Part shown: positions 24,694-35,933 of the stretch, piece after piece
Layout: the number at the start of each line of letters is the position of its first letter
Position numbering within the stretch: the stretch's first letter is position 1
NCBI GenBank assembly: GCA_963825505.1
Contig: CAWGTL010000009.1
Coordinates: 1 to 64,000, forward strand
Direction of reading: 5' to 3'
DNA: 64,000 nt
Origin: JBBQSN01 sp963825505
Lineage (GTDB): Bacteria > Actinomycetota > Actinomycetes > Actinomycetales > CAWJMD01
The notes under the pieces: generated by a model
What the model was told of the DNA's origin: nothing
Database searches by the model: none
Seen by the model: only the letters and a program-made list of their open reading frames with translations
Position numbers and translations under genes: made by a program

Positions 24694-25962
24694 TCACCCC
24701 GCCCCAGACGCTGGGACGGGCTCGACGTCGACGGGTGCGCTGCCTGCAGCGGGGCCGACGACGGCCGGAGCTCGTCGACCGGCTCGACGTCCGGATGACG
24801 ACCCGGCCCGCGCGACCAGCACGAGCGGGACGGCGATCAGGACGAGCCCGGCGACGTGCAGGGTGTTCTCCGCGCCGAGCACGGCGATGACCGCGCCGCC
24901 ACTGAGCATGCCGAGAGAGGCTCCGCCGCTGCCGGCAACCTGCTGTGCGGCGAAGGCAGTACGACGATCCGGGCCGCTGGTGTGCTCGGTGATCAGCGCG
25001 TTGAGGACGGCGTACCCCAGCGGCGTCACGAAGCCGCCGGCGGCGGACGCCAGAGCGAGGGCGAACAACGAGCCGTCGAGCCACGGCAGAGACGCGAAGG
25101 TCGCGCCCAGCACGATCCACGCGGTGACCATCGTCGCCACCCGCGGCAGCCGCGTCACCACCAACGGTGCCGTCATCGAACCCACGAGGGACCCGATGCC
25201 GTATCCGGTCATCCCCGCTGCGACGAGCTGTCCCGGCCGCCCGGTCTGGGCACCGAGGACGGCCAGTCCGAGCGCGAAGCTGAACCACCAGAACCAGCCG
25301 ACCGCCGCCATGGTGATCCCGTCTGCGACCAGGGGGTGGGCGCGCAGCACCTGCCTCGCCCGGCGCGGAACCGCGTCCGTCCTGCCTCGGCGAAGCGCGT
25401 ACTGTCCGACCCGCGCCACGACCACCGCCGCGATGCCGACGGCCGTCGCGTCCGCCCACATCAGCGGCATCGCGCCGTGCTGGGTGACCACCCAGGCAGC
25501 CACCGGCGGGCTGACGACCATGCTGACGCGGTGCGCGAGGTCCTGCCAGGCCAGGGCGCGAACGGCGACACCCGGCCCGAGCCGGTCTCCGAGGTCGGCC
25601 AGAAGCGATCGGGTCGCTGGGCCACCCACCGCCGTGGCTGCACCGACCAGCAGACCGCTGAGGCACAGGTACACGACGGTGACGCTGTCCAGCGCTGCTG
25701 CGACGGCGACGGTGAGATGTCCGAGCGCCTGCGCGCCCAGCACCACGGCCAGCGCCGGCCCGGACGTCAGCCGGTGCCGGAGTCGAGCCGCCCACCACGG
25801 CGACGTCAGCAGCGCGATGCCCGAGGACCCCGCCACCAGCCCCATGGCCCAGACCGAGCCCGTCTGCTGCAAGGCGATCAAGGGCAACGCGACCTCTGTG
25901 AGCCGCAGTCCGGTCCAGCTGACGAAGGTCGCCAGCAGGATCCGCAGCATGTCTCTTCCCAC
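24694..25962 (-). CDS. Major facilitator superfamily transporter
   Basis: About 422 residues with about twelve membrane helices. The pattern (TEVALPLIALQQTGSVWAMG, then SLLADLGDRL) is like enterobactin-exporter/macrolide-efflux type MFS proteins. The start is uncertain: GTG 25962 has GAGGAGAG 8 bp upstream; GTG 25980 and ATG 25950 are also in frame. It is divergent from the LysR gene and 105 bp upstream of the phospholyase operon in the same direction. Substrate unknown: it may export a metabolite or import the amine used by the neighbouring enzymes. The C-terminus is Arg/Pro-rich and probably cytoplasmic. Confidence 0.5.
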   Translation of the reverse strand: MGRDMLRILLATFVSWTGLRLTEVALPLIALQQTGSVWAMGLVAGSSGIALLTSPWWAARLRHRLTSGPALAVVLGAQALGHLTVAVAAALDSVTVVYLCLSGLLVGAATAVGGPATRSLLADLGDRLGPGVAVRALAWQDLAHRVSMVVSPPVAAWVVTQHGAMPLMWADATAVGIAAVVVARVGQYALRRGRTDAVPRRARQVLRAHPLVADGITMAAVGWFWWFSFALGLAVLGAQTGRPGQLVAAGMTGYGIGSLVGSMTAPLVVTRLPRVATMVTAWIVLGATFASLPWLDGSLFALALASAAGGFVTPLGYAVLNALITEHTSGPDRRTAFAAQQVAGSGGASLGMLSGGAVIAVLGAENTLHVAGLVLIAVPLVLVARAGSSSGRRAGRRAPAVVGPAAGSAPVDVEPVPASGAG

Positions 25963-26038
25963 CGGCGTATCTCTCCTCACCGGTCCAGCGTGCGGCCTGC
26001 CCCATCACGGCGGTAGTGCTCGGTTCACGGGTAGCGGT

Positions 26039-26055
26039 CATAGACTGCGCCTATG
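26039..26055. promoter_or_regulatory. Inverted repeat CATAG-N7-CTATG at the LysR start
   Basis: Perfect 5-bp arms overlapping the LysR start codon in the divergent MFS/LysR region. This could be the regulator's own binding site. No RBS is seen before the LysR ATG, so a leaderless transcript is possible. Confidence 0.5.
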
Positions 26056-26931
26056 GAGTCATACCCCGAGGTGCATGACCTGCGGCTCGTCGTCGCCATC
26101 GCGCGGCACGGCTCGGTGGGGGCGGCCGCGAGGGAGCTCCTGATCGCGCAACCTTCCGCCAGTCAGCGGCTGGCCGCCCTCGAACGGCGGTGCGGGGTGC
26201 GGCTGTTCCACCGGGACAACACGGGCACCCGCCCGACAGCCGCGGGAGACGAGATGGTGGCGGAGGCCAGGCACATCCTCGGCTACCTGGAGCGGGTCTT
26301 CGAGCGCAGCCGCACCGCGGCGCAGTCCCAGACCATGTCCGTGGGGACCATCCACAGCGTCGCCATGCTGCTCTTCCCTGCGTTGCACGTCGCGATGCCC
26401 GACATCCGCATCAGCCAGAACGTGGACCACGGACCACGGCTCGTCGAGTGGGTCGCCGAGGGCGAGCTGGACGCCGCATTCGTCGCGATCGCCGGGCAGA
26501 TGGAGCTGCCCAGAGGGGTGACCAGCCGAGTCGTCGGCGTGGACCGGATCGGGGTCCTCGTCCCGGGCTCCTGTGACCTGCACTCGACGGACCGACGTCA
26601 CCTCGCCGGCAGAACTGTCATCACCTACACCATCGACTACTCGGGGGAGGAGCTCGACCGGCGGGTCGTCGGCCTGGGAGCCACGCCGCTCAGGGCGGCG
26701 ACCGCCGAGACCGCGGTGCGGCTCGGGCGACTGCTGGGTCACCCGGTGGTGCTGCCTCGGTCCCTTCTTCGTGCCTACCTCGCGGACGGCGACAGGGAGC
26801 TCACCACCCCGCGTTTCGGGGGGCCGCGGCTGTCACTGGTGAACCGGGTCCCCACCGTCCCGCACTGGACGAGGGCCCTCCCCATCGTCCGGCGGGAGCT
26901 GCAGCTGTCCGCGACCCCGGGGCACATCTGA
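26053..26931 (+). CDS. LysR-family transcriptional regulator
   Basis: 292 residues. N-terminal winged HTH (residues 5-65: RLVVAIARHGSVGAAARELL, PSASQRLAALERRCGVRLFH) and a LysR substrate-binding domain. It is divergently arranged with the MFS transporter, the classical setting for a LysR activator of a transporter gene. The co-inducer is not predictable. It is convergent with the aldehyde dehydrogenase, 48 bp away. Confidence 0.5.
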   Translation: MESYPEVHDLRLVVAIARHGSVGAAARELLIAQPSASQRLAALERRCGVRLFHRDNTGTRPTAAGDEMVAEARHILGYLERVFERSRTAAQSQTMSVGTIHSVAMLLFPALHVAMPDIRISQNVDHGPRLVEWVAEGELDAAFVAIAGQMELPRGVTSRVVGVDRIGVLVPGSCDLHSTDRRHLAGRTVITYTIDYSGEELDRRVVGLGATPLRAATAETAVRLGRLLGHPVVLPRSLLRAYLADGDRELTTPRFGGPRLSLVNRVPTVPHWTRALPIVRRELQLSATPGHI

Positions 26932-26979
26932 CGTAGCCCGCTGCCTCGCGGTGGTCCAGAACCGACACGACGATGCCGG

Positions 26980-28440
26980 TCACCACTGCACGGCGACGTA
27001 CTTGCTCTCGGTGAACTCCAGCATGCCCTCGTGCCCGCCCTCGCGGCCGAGGCCGGACTGCTTGGTGCCACCGAAGGGAGCTGCGGGATCGGAGACCACG
27101 GGGCGGTTCAGACCGACCATGCCGCTGTCGAGGCGTTCGGCGACGCGAAGGCCGGTGCGCAGGTCGCGGGTGTACACGTAGGAGACGAGGCCGTACTCGG
27201 TGTCGTTGGCCAGGGCGATGGCCTCGTCGAGGTCGTCGTAGGCGACCACCGGGGCGACGGGTCCGAAGATCTCCTGGGACAGGATGTGAGCGTCCTGCGG
27301 GACGCCGCCGAGCACCGTCGGGGTGTAGTAGTACCCGGTCCGGTCGGGGGCAGAGGCGCCGGTGACCGGGTCGGCGCCGGCATCGAGCGCCGACTGGACC
27401 AGCTCGGCGACCTTGTCGCGGGTCTTGGCGTTCACCAGCGGCCCGACCTCGGTCGCCTCGTCGAGACCGGGGCCCACGGTCAGACCGCCCACGGCCTGGG
27501 CGAACCGTTGCGTGAACTCCTCGGCGAGCGAGGCGTGCACGATGAAGCGGTTGGCCGCGGTGCAGGCGGAGCCGCCGTTGCGCAGCTTGGCCACCAACGC
27601 CCCGGCGAGTGCCTCGTCCAGGTCTGCGTCGGGCAGGACGAGGAAGGGTGCGTTGCCGCCGAGCTCCATCGCCGCGCTGACGACCGTCCGAGAGGCGTGC
27701 TCGAGCAGGACGCGTCCGACCTCGGTCGATCCGGTGAACGAGACCTTGCGCACCAGGGGGTGGTCGAGCAGGGCTGAGCTGAGGTCGTCGGACCGGGTCG
27801 ACGGAACGATGTTGACCACGCCGTCCGGCACGCCGGCCTCGGCCAGGATCGCCACGATCGCCAGTGCGGTCAGCGGCGTCTCGGACGCCGGCTTGAGGAT
27901 GACCGAGCACCCGGCCGCCAGCGCCGGCCCGATCTTGCGGGTCGCCATGGCAGCCGGGAAGTTCCACGGCGTGATCAGCAGCGAGACGCCGATCGGCTGG
28001 CGCAGGACCATGATCCTGTTCGTCCCGGCGGGTGCGTGCTCGATCACCCCGCCCAGGCGGACCGCTTCCTCGGCGTACCAGCGGAAGAACTCCGCGGCGT
28101 ACGCGATCTCGCTGCGTGCGTCAGGAAGGGCCTTCCCGTTCTCGAGCACGATGAGCCGGGCCAAGGCCTCTGCCCGCTCGGTCATCAGGTCGAACGCCCG
28201 GCGCAGGATCTCGCTGCGCGACCGGGGGCTGACCTCTGCCCAGGCGTCCTGCGCCTGGTGCGCCACCCCCACCGCTGCCACCGCCTCGGCCACGGTGCCG
28301 TTCGCGATCTCGGTGATGACCTCCTCGGTGGCCGGGTCCACGACCGCGATCACCCCGTCTCCGTCGAGCGGCTTGCCGCCCACGACCGGGCCGAGCGGGA
28401 TCGGCCCGAGGGCACGCTGGACGTCGTCGAAGCTGTTCAC
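26980..28440 (-). CDS. NAD(P)-dependent aldehyde dehydrogenase, succinate-semialdehyde type
   Basis: 486 residues, a full-length ALDH. Catalytic Cys lies in GGSACTAANRFIV and Glu in MELGGNAPFLV. Glycine-rich cofactor site FTGSTEVG. ITPWNFPAAMATRKIGPALA is typical of the GabD/succinate-semialdehyde dehydrogenase group. GTG start at 28440 with GGAGGACCACC directly upstream. It is divergent from the SDR gene across 329 bp that contains one copy of the shared promoter-operator. It resembles the ALDH at 59.9 kb over its whole length, so the two are paralogues. It would oxidise the aldehyde formed by the oxidases or transaminases nearby. Confidence 0.5.
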   Translation of the reverse strand: MNSFDDVQRALGPIPLGPVVGGKPLDGDGVIAVVDPATEEVITEIANGTVAEAVAAVGVAHQAQDAWAEVSPRSRSEILRRAFDLMTERAEALARLIVLENGKALPDARSEIAYAAEFFRWYAEEAVRLGGVIEHAPAGTNRIMVLRQPIGVSLLITPWNFPAAMATRKIGPALAAGCSVILKPASETPLTALAIVAILAEAGVPDGVVNIVPSTRSDDLSSALLDHPLVRKVSFTGSTEVGRVLLEHASRTVVSAAMELGGNAPFLVLPDADLDEALAGALVAKLRNGGSACTAANRFIVHASLAEEFTQRFAQAVGGLTVGPGLDEATEVGPLVNAKTRDKVAELVQSALDAGADPVTGASAPDRTGYYYTPTVLGGVPQDAHILSQEIFGPVAPVVAYDDLDEAIALANDTEYGLVSYVYTRDLRTGLRVAERLDSGMVGLNRPVVSDPAAPFGGTKQSGLGREGGHEGMLEFTESKYVAVQW

Positions 28441-28609
28441 GGTGGTCCTCCTTGGGTGGGATGTGTGCGCGCGACAGGGACTCGGCTCACCCGGTCCTCG
28501 GACGTGGAGGACGCACCCGCGAGGGGCAGACCACGGCGGACCGACGCGCAACCGGGGATGCGGTGGAGCTCGACCTCGCGCCGACGTTCTCCTCCGGGCC
28601 CCGGTCAGG

Positions 28610-28654
28610 TTGTTGACAGTCGACGATACTAGACCTAGAGTCGACAATCGACAA
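28610..28654 (+). promoter_or_regulatory. Promoter with nested GntR-type operator, copy C (SDR gene)
   Basis: -35 TTGACA (28613-28618), 17-bp spacer, -10 TAGAGT (28636-28641). Left arm TTGTTGACAGTCGAC and right arm GTCGACAATCGACAA (28640-28654) match copy A almost exactly. The predicted transcript has a leader of about 120 nt before the SDR start. It lies in the 329-bp divergent region with the aldehyde dehydrogenase. Nothing else is seen in that region. Confidence 0.5.
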
Positions 28655-28769
28655 GAAGCCTGTGGGCCGTCGACCCCCGTGGGACTCGTCACCCGGCCGG
28701 TCCCGGCTGCGGGGACGCGTGACCGAGCCCTGGGACCCGTACGACCTGACCCACGGAGGACGAGCCGAC

Positions 28770-29504
28770 ATGAGACTCGAGAAGGTCACAGCGCTGGTCA
28801 CCGGCGCCAGCAGCGGAATCGGGGAGGCGGTGAGCTCCCACTTCCGGCGGGAGGGCGCGCGGCTGCTCCTGACCGGCCGCAGGCAGCAGCTGGACACAGC
28901 TCAGCCGGACGACGTGTACGTCCCCGGCGACCTCAATGACGAGGCGTTCGTCGCGAGCCTGGCGCAGCGGGCCGAGAGCTCCTTCGGGGCGGTGGACGTC
29001 GTCGTCCTCAACCACGGCCTGCAGGTCAGCAGCCCGCTCACCGAGATGGCCTACGACGACGCGAAGGACGTGCTCCACAGCAACCTGCTCAGTGCGTTCC
29101 TGGTGATGAAGCACTTCGCGCCGCTGATGCCCGCCGCGGGCGGCGCGTTCGTCTGCGTCAGCTCGCGCCTCGGCATGGTCGGCAAACCCGACGAGGTCCT
29201 GTACTCCGCCGCCAAGGGCGGGCTGATCATGCTCGCCAAGGGTGCGGCGATCGAGTGGGCCCCACGCAACATCCGGGTCAACGTCGTCGCCCCCGGGCTG
29301 ACCGCCACCCCGATCATCGAATCATCCTTCCGACGCCGCCCCGACCCCGAGGCCTACCGCCGCGAACGCGAGTCCCAGATCCCCCTCCGCCGCCTCGCCA
29401 CCGCCACAGAGATCGCCGACGCGATCCTGTTCCTCGCATCGTCGGAGTCGTCCTACGTCACCGGAGCGGTCCTGCCCGTCGACGGCGGATACACCGCCTT
29501 CTGA
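28770..29504 (+). CDS. Short-chain dehydrogenase/reductase (SDR)
   Basis: 244 residues. Classical SDR: cofactor motif TGASSGIG (residues 11-18), LNHG in place of NNAG, catalytic Ser in VCVSSRLG and YSAAK (Tyr-x3-Lys), and C-terminal VTGAVLPVDGGYTAF. Likely NAD(P)-linked oxidation or reduction of a hydroxy acid or aldehyde. The ATG at 28770 has CGGAGGA 9 bp upstream; an upstream GTG at 28662 is less likely. Expression from the operator-containing promoter at 28610 puts it in the same regulon as HAD1 and HAD2. Confidence 0.5.
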   Translation: MRLEKVTALVTGASSGIGEAVSSHFRREGARLLLTGRRQQLDTAQPDDVYVPGDLNDEAFVASLAQRAESSFGAVDVVVLNHGLQVSSPLTEMAYDDAKDVLHSNLLSAFLVMKHFAPLMPAAGGAFVCVSSRLGMVGKPDEVLYSAAKGGLIMLAKGAAIEWAPRNIRVNVVAPGLTATPIIESSFRRRPDPEAYRRERESQIPLRRLATATEIADAILFLASSESSYVTGAVLPVDGGYTAF

Positions 29505-29633
29505 GCACCCGCCGGCGGGTGGCCGTCACCTCCGTGGGGGCCCTTCCGGTAGGCGATCTCCGCGGCCACCATCCCGCCCCGGAACCGGTAGGACACCCCC
29601 ATCTCGACGAGCGCGGGGCGGATCTGCCCACGC

Positions 29634-31933
<2,300 letters not shown>

Positions 31934-31934
<1 letters not shown>

Positions 31935-32866
31935 CAGTGGTCACTCTCTCCGGCGTGCGCTGTGAAATCCGCGGTCCGCACGACACCCTCGTGCCGGAAG
32001 TCCAGGAACAGCCGGTAGTCGCCCGTGGACGGGACCTCCGCGAAGAAGACGACCTCCGGACCGGCCGCGGTCGTGCCGTCGCCCGGCTCGCCCTCAGGGT
32101 GCACGTGCAGGTAGGCCAGGTCGCCGTTCCGCAAGGCGACGAGGTGACCGTAGGCGCCGAGGTACTCCTGCAGATCGGTGACCGGCCGTCCGTCCTTGCT
32201 CACCGACAGGGTCACCCGGGACTCCTCACCCGGAACGAGTTCACCGTCGAGCGTCACCGTGTACCCGTCCACCTCCGTGGTAGCGGACGCCTCCGGCAGC
32301 GGCTCCGCCGACAGGGCCCCGGGCACCGTCAGATCGGCGCCGAGGGTGAGGTTCTCGCCGAGCTCGGCCGGGACGAAGTCGGTGAACACGCGCCACAGAC
32401 CCGCAGTCAGGGCGACGTCGGCCGACCAGGTGCCGTCCGTCGACATCTCGGGGTGGACGTGCTGGAAACCGGTCAGGTCCCGCCGCACGACGATCAGGTG
32501 CAGCTGCTTGTCGTGGGCGGTCTCGTACTCGGTGACGGGCTCGCCGTCCGGGCCCGTGATCGTGAACGCCACCGGTACGGCGTCGCCGGCTGCCGCCGCC
32601 TGGTCAGCGGCCAGATCGAGGGTGTAGCCGCGCTCGGAGATCATCAGACCTCCCGCTGGCAGCTCCGAGCCGGACTCGGCCATGCCCTCCATGCCCCCGC
32701 CCGACTCGCCCTCGGCGTGCCCCCCGGCAGCCTCACCCGACTCGCCGTGGTCCCCCTGGTCCACGGCCTGCGCAACGGGGCCGGTCAGCGTCCCGACCCC
32801 GAGAGCGAGGCCGAAGACCGCACAGAGGCCGAGCGCGAACCCGAGCATCTTCACGGGGACGCTCAT
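31934..32866 (-). CDS. Exported metal-binding protein of the copper operon
   Basis: 310 residues. N-terminal signal or anchor helix (residues 5-30), then a His/Met/Glu-rich segment (HAEGESGGGMEGMAESG) and two beta-rich domains with histidine pairs (HDKQLHLIVV, FQHVHPEM, YLHVHPEGE). Proteins of this kind accompany CopA in Actinobacteria and probably bind or buffer copper outside the membrane. Translationally coupled to copA. No enzymatic domain is recognised. Confidence 0.5.
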
Positions 32867-32964
32867 GACCGCGCACCCGAGAGTGCGAGGGTGGGGAGGC
32901 TCATCGGGTGTCGCCTTTCATCAGGTCGAGCGTGCTCCGGGACGGGGCGTCGGGCAAGCCGCCG

Positions 32965-33237
32965 TCAGGCGTGGGCGTACCTGGCGGGGTCGGCGTCGAA
33001 GAGGGGGCCGCACGCGTCGCAGCACAGGTAGTACTTCTTGCCCTCGTACTCACGCACGAGACCCGCGAGCTCGGCCTCCTCCTTCACGACCGGCGTGCCC
33101 GGCATGACGACGCACTCGGCCACGACGTCGTCCTCCGCCACCGACGAGGGTGCGGCCTGAGCATCCCCGTGGCCGTGGCCGTGGCCGTGGCCGTGGCTGT
33201 CGTCGTGATCGTGCGAGTGGCTGTCCTGGTCGCTCAT
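32965..33237 (-). CDS. YHS-domain protein with His-rich N-terminus
   Basis: About 90 residues from the ATG at 33237 (GAAAGG upstream; a longer frame to 33300 would run into the operator). Residues 4-25 form a histidine-rich stretch (SHSHDHDDSHGHGHGHGHG) coded by a hexanucleotide repeat. The rest is a YHS-type domain: AECVVMPGTPVV, then YEGKKYYLCCDACGPLFDADP with paired cysteines. YHS domains bind metal ions and are common in copper operons. First gene of the copper operon. Confidence 0.5.
   Translation of the reverse strand: MSDQDSHSHDHDDSHGHGHGHGHGDAQAAPSSVAEDDVVAECVVMPGTPVVKEEAELAGLVREYEGKKYYLCCDACGPLFDADPARYAHA
33167..33196. repeat. Five tandem copies of CCGTGG inside the YHS gene
   Basis: Five exact hexamers coding (minus strand) for alternating His and Gly. 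Prone to copy-number change. Similar His-coding runs occur at the 5' ends of both His-rich CDF genes (about 36950 and 47935). Confidence 0.5.
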
Positions 33238-33299
33238 CTCGGGGCCTTTCGTCGGAACGGTGGATCGGGCGGGGTCACGATGGTCCTGCCGCCGGAACA

Positions 33300-33326
33300 A
33301 TACCCGGTAGGGGTATGGGGTAGTGT
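33300..33326. promoter_or_regulatory. CsoR-type copper operator and promoter
   Basis: ATACCC-GGTAG-GGGTAT (33300-33316) matches the pseudopalindrome typical of CsoR-regulated copper genes. A TAGTGT box (33321-33326) follows, 6 bp before the GTG of the flavoprotein at 33333, implying a leaderless transcript. It lies between the divergent YHS-copA operon and that gene. No csoR gene is in the window. Confidence 0.5.
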
Positions 33327-33332
33327 AGCCCC

Positions 33333-34556
33333 GTGGGCAGCGCGCGGCAAGACGCGGGCGTCGTGGTCGTCGGAGCAGGCGCCGCCGGAACGACGGCCGC
33401 GTGGTCGCTGCGGTCCGCCGGCTACGCAGGGCCCGTCACGGTGGTCGGCGCCGAAGGTCGCGAGCCCTACAACCGCACCGCCGTCAGCAAGGGGCTCCTG
33501 ACCGGTGACCTCGAGGCCGCCCAGGTGCTCCTGCCCGAGAGGGCAGCGCCGGGCGTCGAGTGGCTGCTCGGGGATGCGGCCGCGCAGCTCGACCACCGAG
33601 GCAGGAGCGTCCGGCTGCAGAGCGGCAGGACTCTCCCCTACCGGGCGCTGGTGCTCGCGACGGGAGCCGGACCGCGCACCCTTCCCGCACAGGGTGCCGT
33701 CGCAGCGAGGGCCCGCCTGCTGGGTCTGCACAGCTCACACGATGCGGAGCAGGTGCGCGGCGTCGCCACCCGCGGTCGGGACATCGAGATAGCGGTCCTG
33801 GGCGCCGGTCTCGTCGGTAGCGAGACGGCGACAGCACTGGCCGCCATGGGGGTCCGCGTGCACCTCGTCGCGCGGTCTCCGACCCCGATGCGCTCGACAC
33901 TGGGTCTGTCCGCGGCCTCGTGGGTGGTCCGGAGCCACGCACGGACCCTCGAAAGCTGCTCGAGCCGTGGTGTTCTGGCCGTGCAGCCGACCGACGGACA
34001 CCTGGCTCTGCGACTGGGAGACGGTACCGAGCTGGTCGTCGACGCAGCCGTGACCTGCCTGGGCACGCGGCGGGCCACCCGTTGGCTCACCGGCACAGGT
34101 CTCGACTCGCCGGACGGGATCGTCGTCGACCCGTTCATGCGCGTGCCGGCCATGCCCGGTGTCTATGCCGCGGGAGACGTCGTCCGGCAACCACGCGGGG
34201 ACGAGGCCCCCTGGGCCGCCGGTCACTGGTCGCTGAGCGTCGCGCAGGCGCGCCACCTGGCTGGGACCGTGCTGCACGACCTGGGAGCCCATGACGGCGT
34301 CCTGGAACCGTTCCGAGCGACCAGCAGCCACACGACGCACATCCACGGCACGAAGGTCACGGTCATCGGGAACCCGACCGCTCACCACCGCGAGCACGTC
34401 GTCGACGGCGATCCGGCGTCGGACGCCTTCACCGCTCTCCTGATCGACGCCGGCGACGTGGTGCGGGCGATCGTCGGGGTGGGACCCGCGCTGCCGGCGC
34501 TGCGCCTGCGGCAGGCCGTCGGCCGTCCGGTCTCGGAGGCGGTCCTGCCGGACTGA
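33333..34556 (+). CDS. FAD/NAD(P)-dependent reductase, rubredoxin/ferredoxin-reductase type (1)
   Basis: 407 residues. FAD-binding VVVVGAGAAGTTAA at the N-terminus, ALVLATGA in the middle, NAD(P)-binding IAVLGAGLVGSETATALAAMG (about residue 155) and GVYAAGDVV closing the FAD site. It resembles ferredoxin or rubredoxin reductases of oxygenase systems, but no oxygenase or ferredoxin partner is near. Position beside the CsoR-type operator suggests copper-induced expression, perhaps as a disulfide or metal reductase-like protein. It is convergent with a second protein of the same fold, 15 bp away. Confidence 0.5.
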   Translation: MGSARQDAGVVVVGAGAAGTTAAWSLRSAGYAGPVTVVGAEGREPYNRTAVSKGLLTGDLEAAQVLLPERAAPGVEWLLGDAAAQLDHRGRSVRLQSGRTLPYRALVLATGAGPRTLPAQGAVAARARLLGLHSSHDAEQVRGVATRGRDIEIAVLGAGLVGSETATALAAMGVRVHLVARSPTPMRSTLGLSAASWVVRSHARTLESCSSRGVLAVQPTDGHLALRLGDGTELVVDAAVTCLGTRRATRWLTGTGLDSPDGIVVDPFMRVPAMPGVYAAGDVVRQPRGDEAPWAAGHWSLSVAQARHLAGTVLHDLGAHDGVLEPFRATSSHTTHIHGTKVTVIGNPTAHHREHVVDGDPASDAFTALLIDAGDVVRAIVGVGPALPALRLRQAVGRPVSEAVLPD

Positions 34557-34571
34557 ACCGGGTGTCGCGCC

Positions 34572-35783
34572 TCAGGGGGAGAGCGTCGCCGTGGCCCCCA
34601 CCCGAACGCCCTCGAGCGCTGCGCCGGTACGCACCTGCTGAGCGACGAGCGGCAGCTGCGTTGCCGCGTTGACCGAGATCGCCGCCACCGTCTTCCCACG
34701 CCGACCGAGCAGGACCACCGCCTCCCCCGACTCGAGGGACCCCCAGGCGACTCGGCTCCGGTCGGCCACCTGAGGAAAGCCCAGGGACCGGATCCGTGCG
34801 CCGTGGATCGTCGTCCCGAAGCCGGGCAGTGCCGTCAGCGGGACGCCGGACTCGGGACCGGCCAGCAGGTTGGCCGCGGCCAGGTCGGCGTGGTCCAGGG
34901 TGCTGGCCCAGTGCTCCACCCGGAGTGACTCGCCGTCGAGCAGAGGGTGCGGGGCGCGGACCACGTCACCGGCTCCGACCACGACGTGGCTGCCGAGCGC
35001 GTGCATCGTCGGGCCGCAGGAGAGGCCGCCAGCGGTACCGAGACCGCTGCCTGCCATCCACTCCACGTTGGGCGTGGTGCCGGTGGCCATCACGACGACG
35101 TCTGCGGGCAGGCGCGTGCCGTCCTCGAGGAGCACACCGGTCACCGCGCCCGCGTCCACCTCGAGCCGCCGCGCCCGGGTGCGCGGCCGGACACGGACGC
35201 CGGCCCGACGGTGCAGTCCCAGCAGGTACTCCGCCACCGCCCGTCCCAGCGTGCGGCTGCTCGGCACGTCGGAGCTGTCGAGCATCGTGGAGTCGTGGCC
35301 GCCGGCCACCGCCACGGCAGCCACCTCCGAACCGATCAGGCCGCCGCCCACGACGACCACCCTGCACGGCGCACCGTCCAGGGCGGTCCGCAGGTCGCTG
35401 GCGTCCTCGACGGTGCGGACCACGAACGCGCCCCGAACCCCTTCGACGGCGGAGGCGTCGCGGGGGCGTGCCCCCGAAGCCACCACCAGACCGTCGAACG
35501 GGATCCTGGCTCCACCGTCCAGGGTGACGGCCCGACCGTCGAGATCGAGCCGGGTGGCACTCTCCCCGAGCCGCCAGACCACCTCGGGGGCGTCGCCGCA
35601 GAGATCGAGTCCGTGCCGTTCGAGGTCGCCCGTGAGGAACGCCTTGGAGAGCGGGTAGCGGTCGTACGGTCGGTGGCGTTCCGCACCGACCAGGGTCAGC
35701 TCACCGTCGAAGCCCCTGTCGCGCAACGCCTTCACAGCACGGTGCCCCGCCAGGGAGCCGCCCACGACGACGACGGAACGCAT
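34572..35783 (-). CDS. FAD/NAD(P)-dependent reductase, ferredoxin-reductase type (2)
   Basis: About 403 residues from the ATG at 35783 (RSVVVVGGSLAGHRAVKAL). The frame is open to 35867, but that codon overlaps the predicted -10 box, so the shorter start is preferred. FAD motif, LVVASGARPRD, NAD(P) motif VVVVGGGLIGSEVAAVAVAGG and VGAGDVV are present. Same fold as the convergent neighbour but clearly different in sequence. It is transcribed from a promoter that carries the shared 15-bp operator, downstream of a GntR gene. The physiological electron partner is not visible. Confidence 0.5.
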   Translation of the reverse strand: MRSVVVVGGSLAGHRAVKALRDRGFDGELTLVGAERHRPYDRYPLSKAFLTGDLERHGLDLCGDAPEVVWRLGESATRLDLDGRAVTLDGGARIPFDGLVVASGARPRDASAVEGVRGAFVVRTVEDASDLRTALDGAPCRVVVVGGGLIGSEVAAVAVAGGHDSTMLDSSDVPSSRTLGRAVAEYLLGLHRRAGVRVRPRTRARRLEVDAGAVTGVLLEDGTRLPADVVVMATGTTPNVEWMAGSGLGTAGGLSCGPTMHALGSHVVVGAGDVVRAPHPLLDGESLRVEHWASTLDHADLAAANLLAGPESGVPLTALPGFGTTIHGARIRSLGFPQVADRSRVAWGSLESGEAVVLLGRRGKTVAAISVNAATQLPLVAQQVRTGAALEGVRVGATATLSP

Positions 35784-35865
35784 CGCGACCCGGTCGCGGG
35801 TGTCTCCGAGGGCCACGGGCTTCGGGTTCCTCTCCAGGGCGGACGGGGGGCGCCTTCGCCCGAAC

Positions 35866-35897
35866 ACCCTAGGAGTGCAGAATGTTGATTGTCAACA
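35866..35897 (-). promoter_or_regulatory. Promoter with operator copy E before the ferredoxin-reductase-like gene
   Basis: On the minus strand: -35 TTGACA (35890-35895), 18-bp spacer, -10 TAGGGT (35866-35871). The -35 sits in the perfect palindrome TGTTGA-TTG-TCAACA (35883-35897). This is the most symmetric copy of the regional operator and gives its 15-bp frame. Confidence 0.5.
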
Positions 35898-35933
35898 ACC
35901 CTGCGGTACGGACCCGTCCCAGGCGGAGCCCGG

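Noticed and set aside
33167..33196. Tandem repeat as a possible CRISPR array or regulatory repeat
   Set aside because: Six-base units with no spacers, in frame inside a His-rich coding stretch. It encodes His-Gly repeats.
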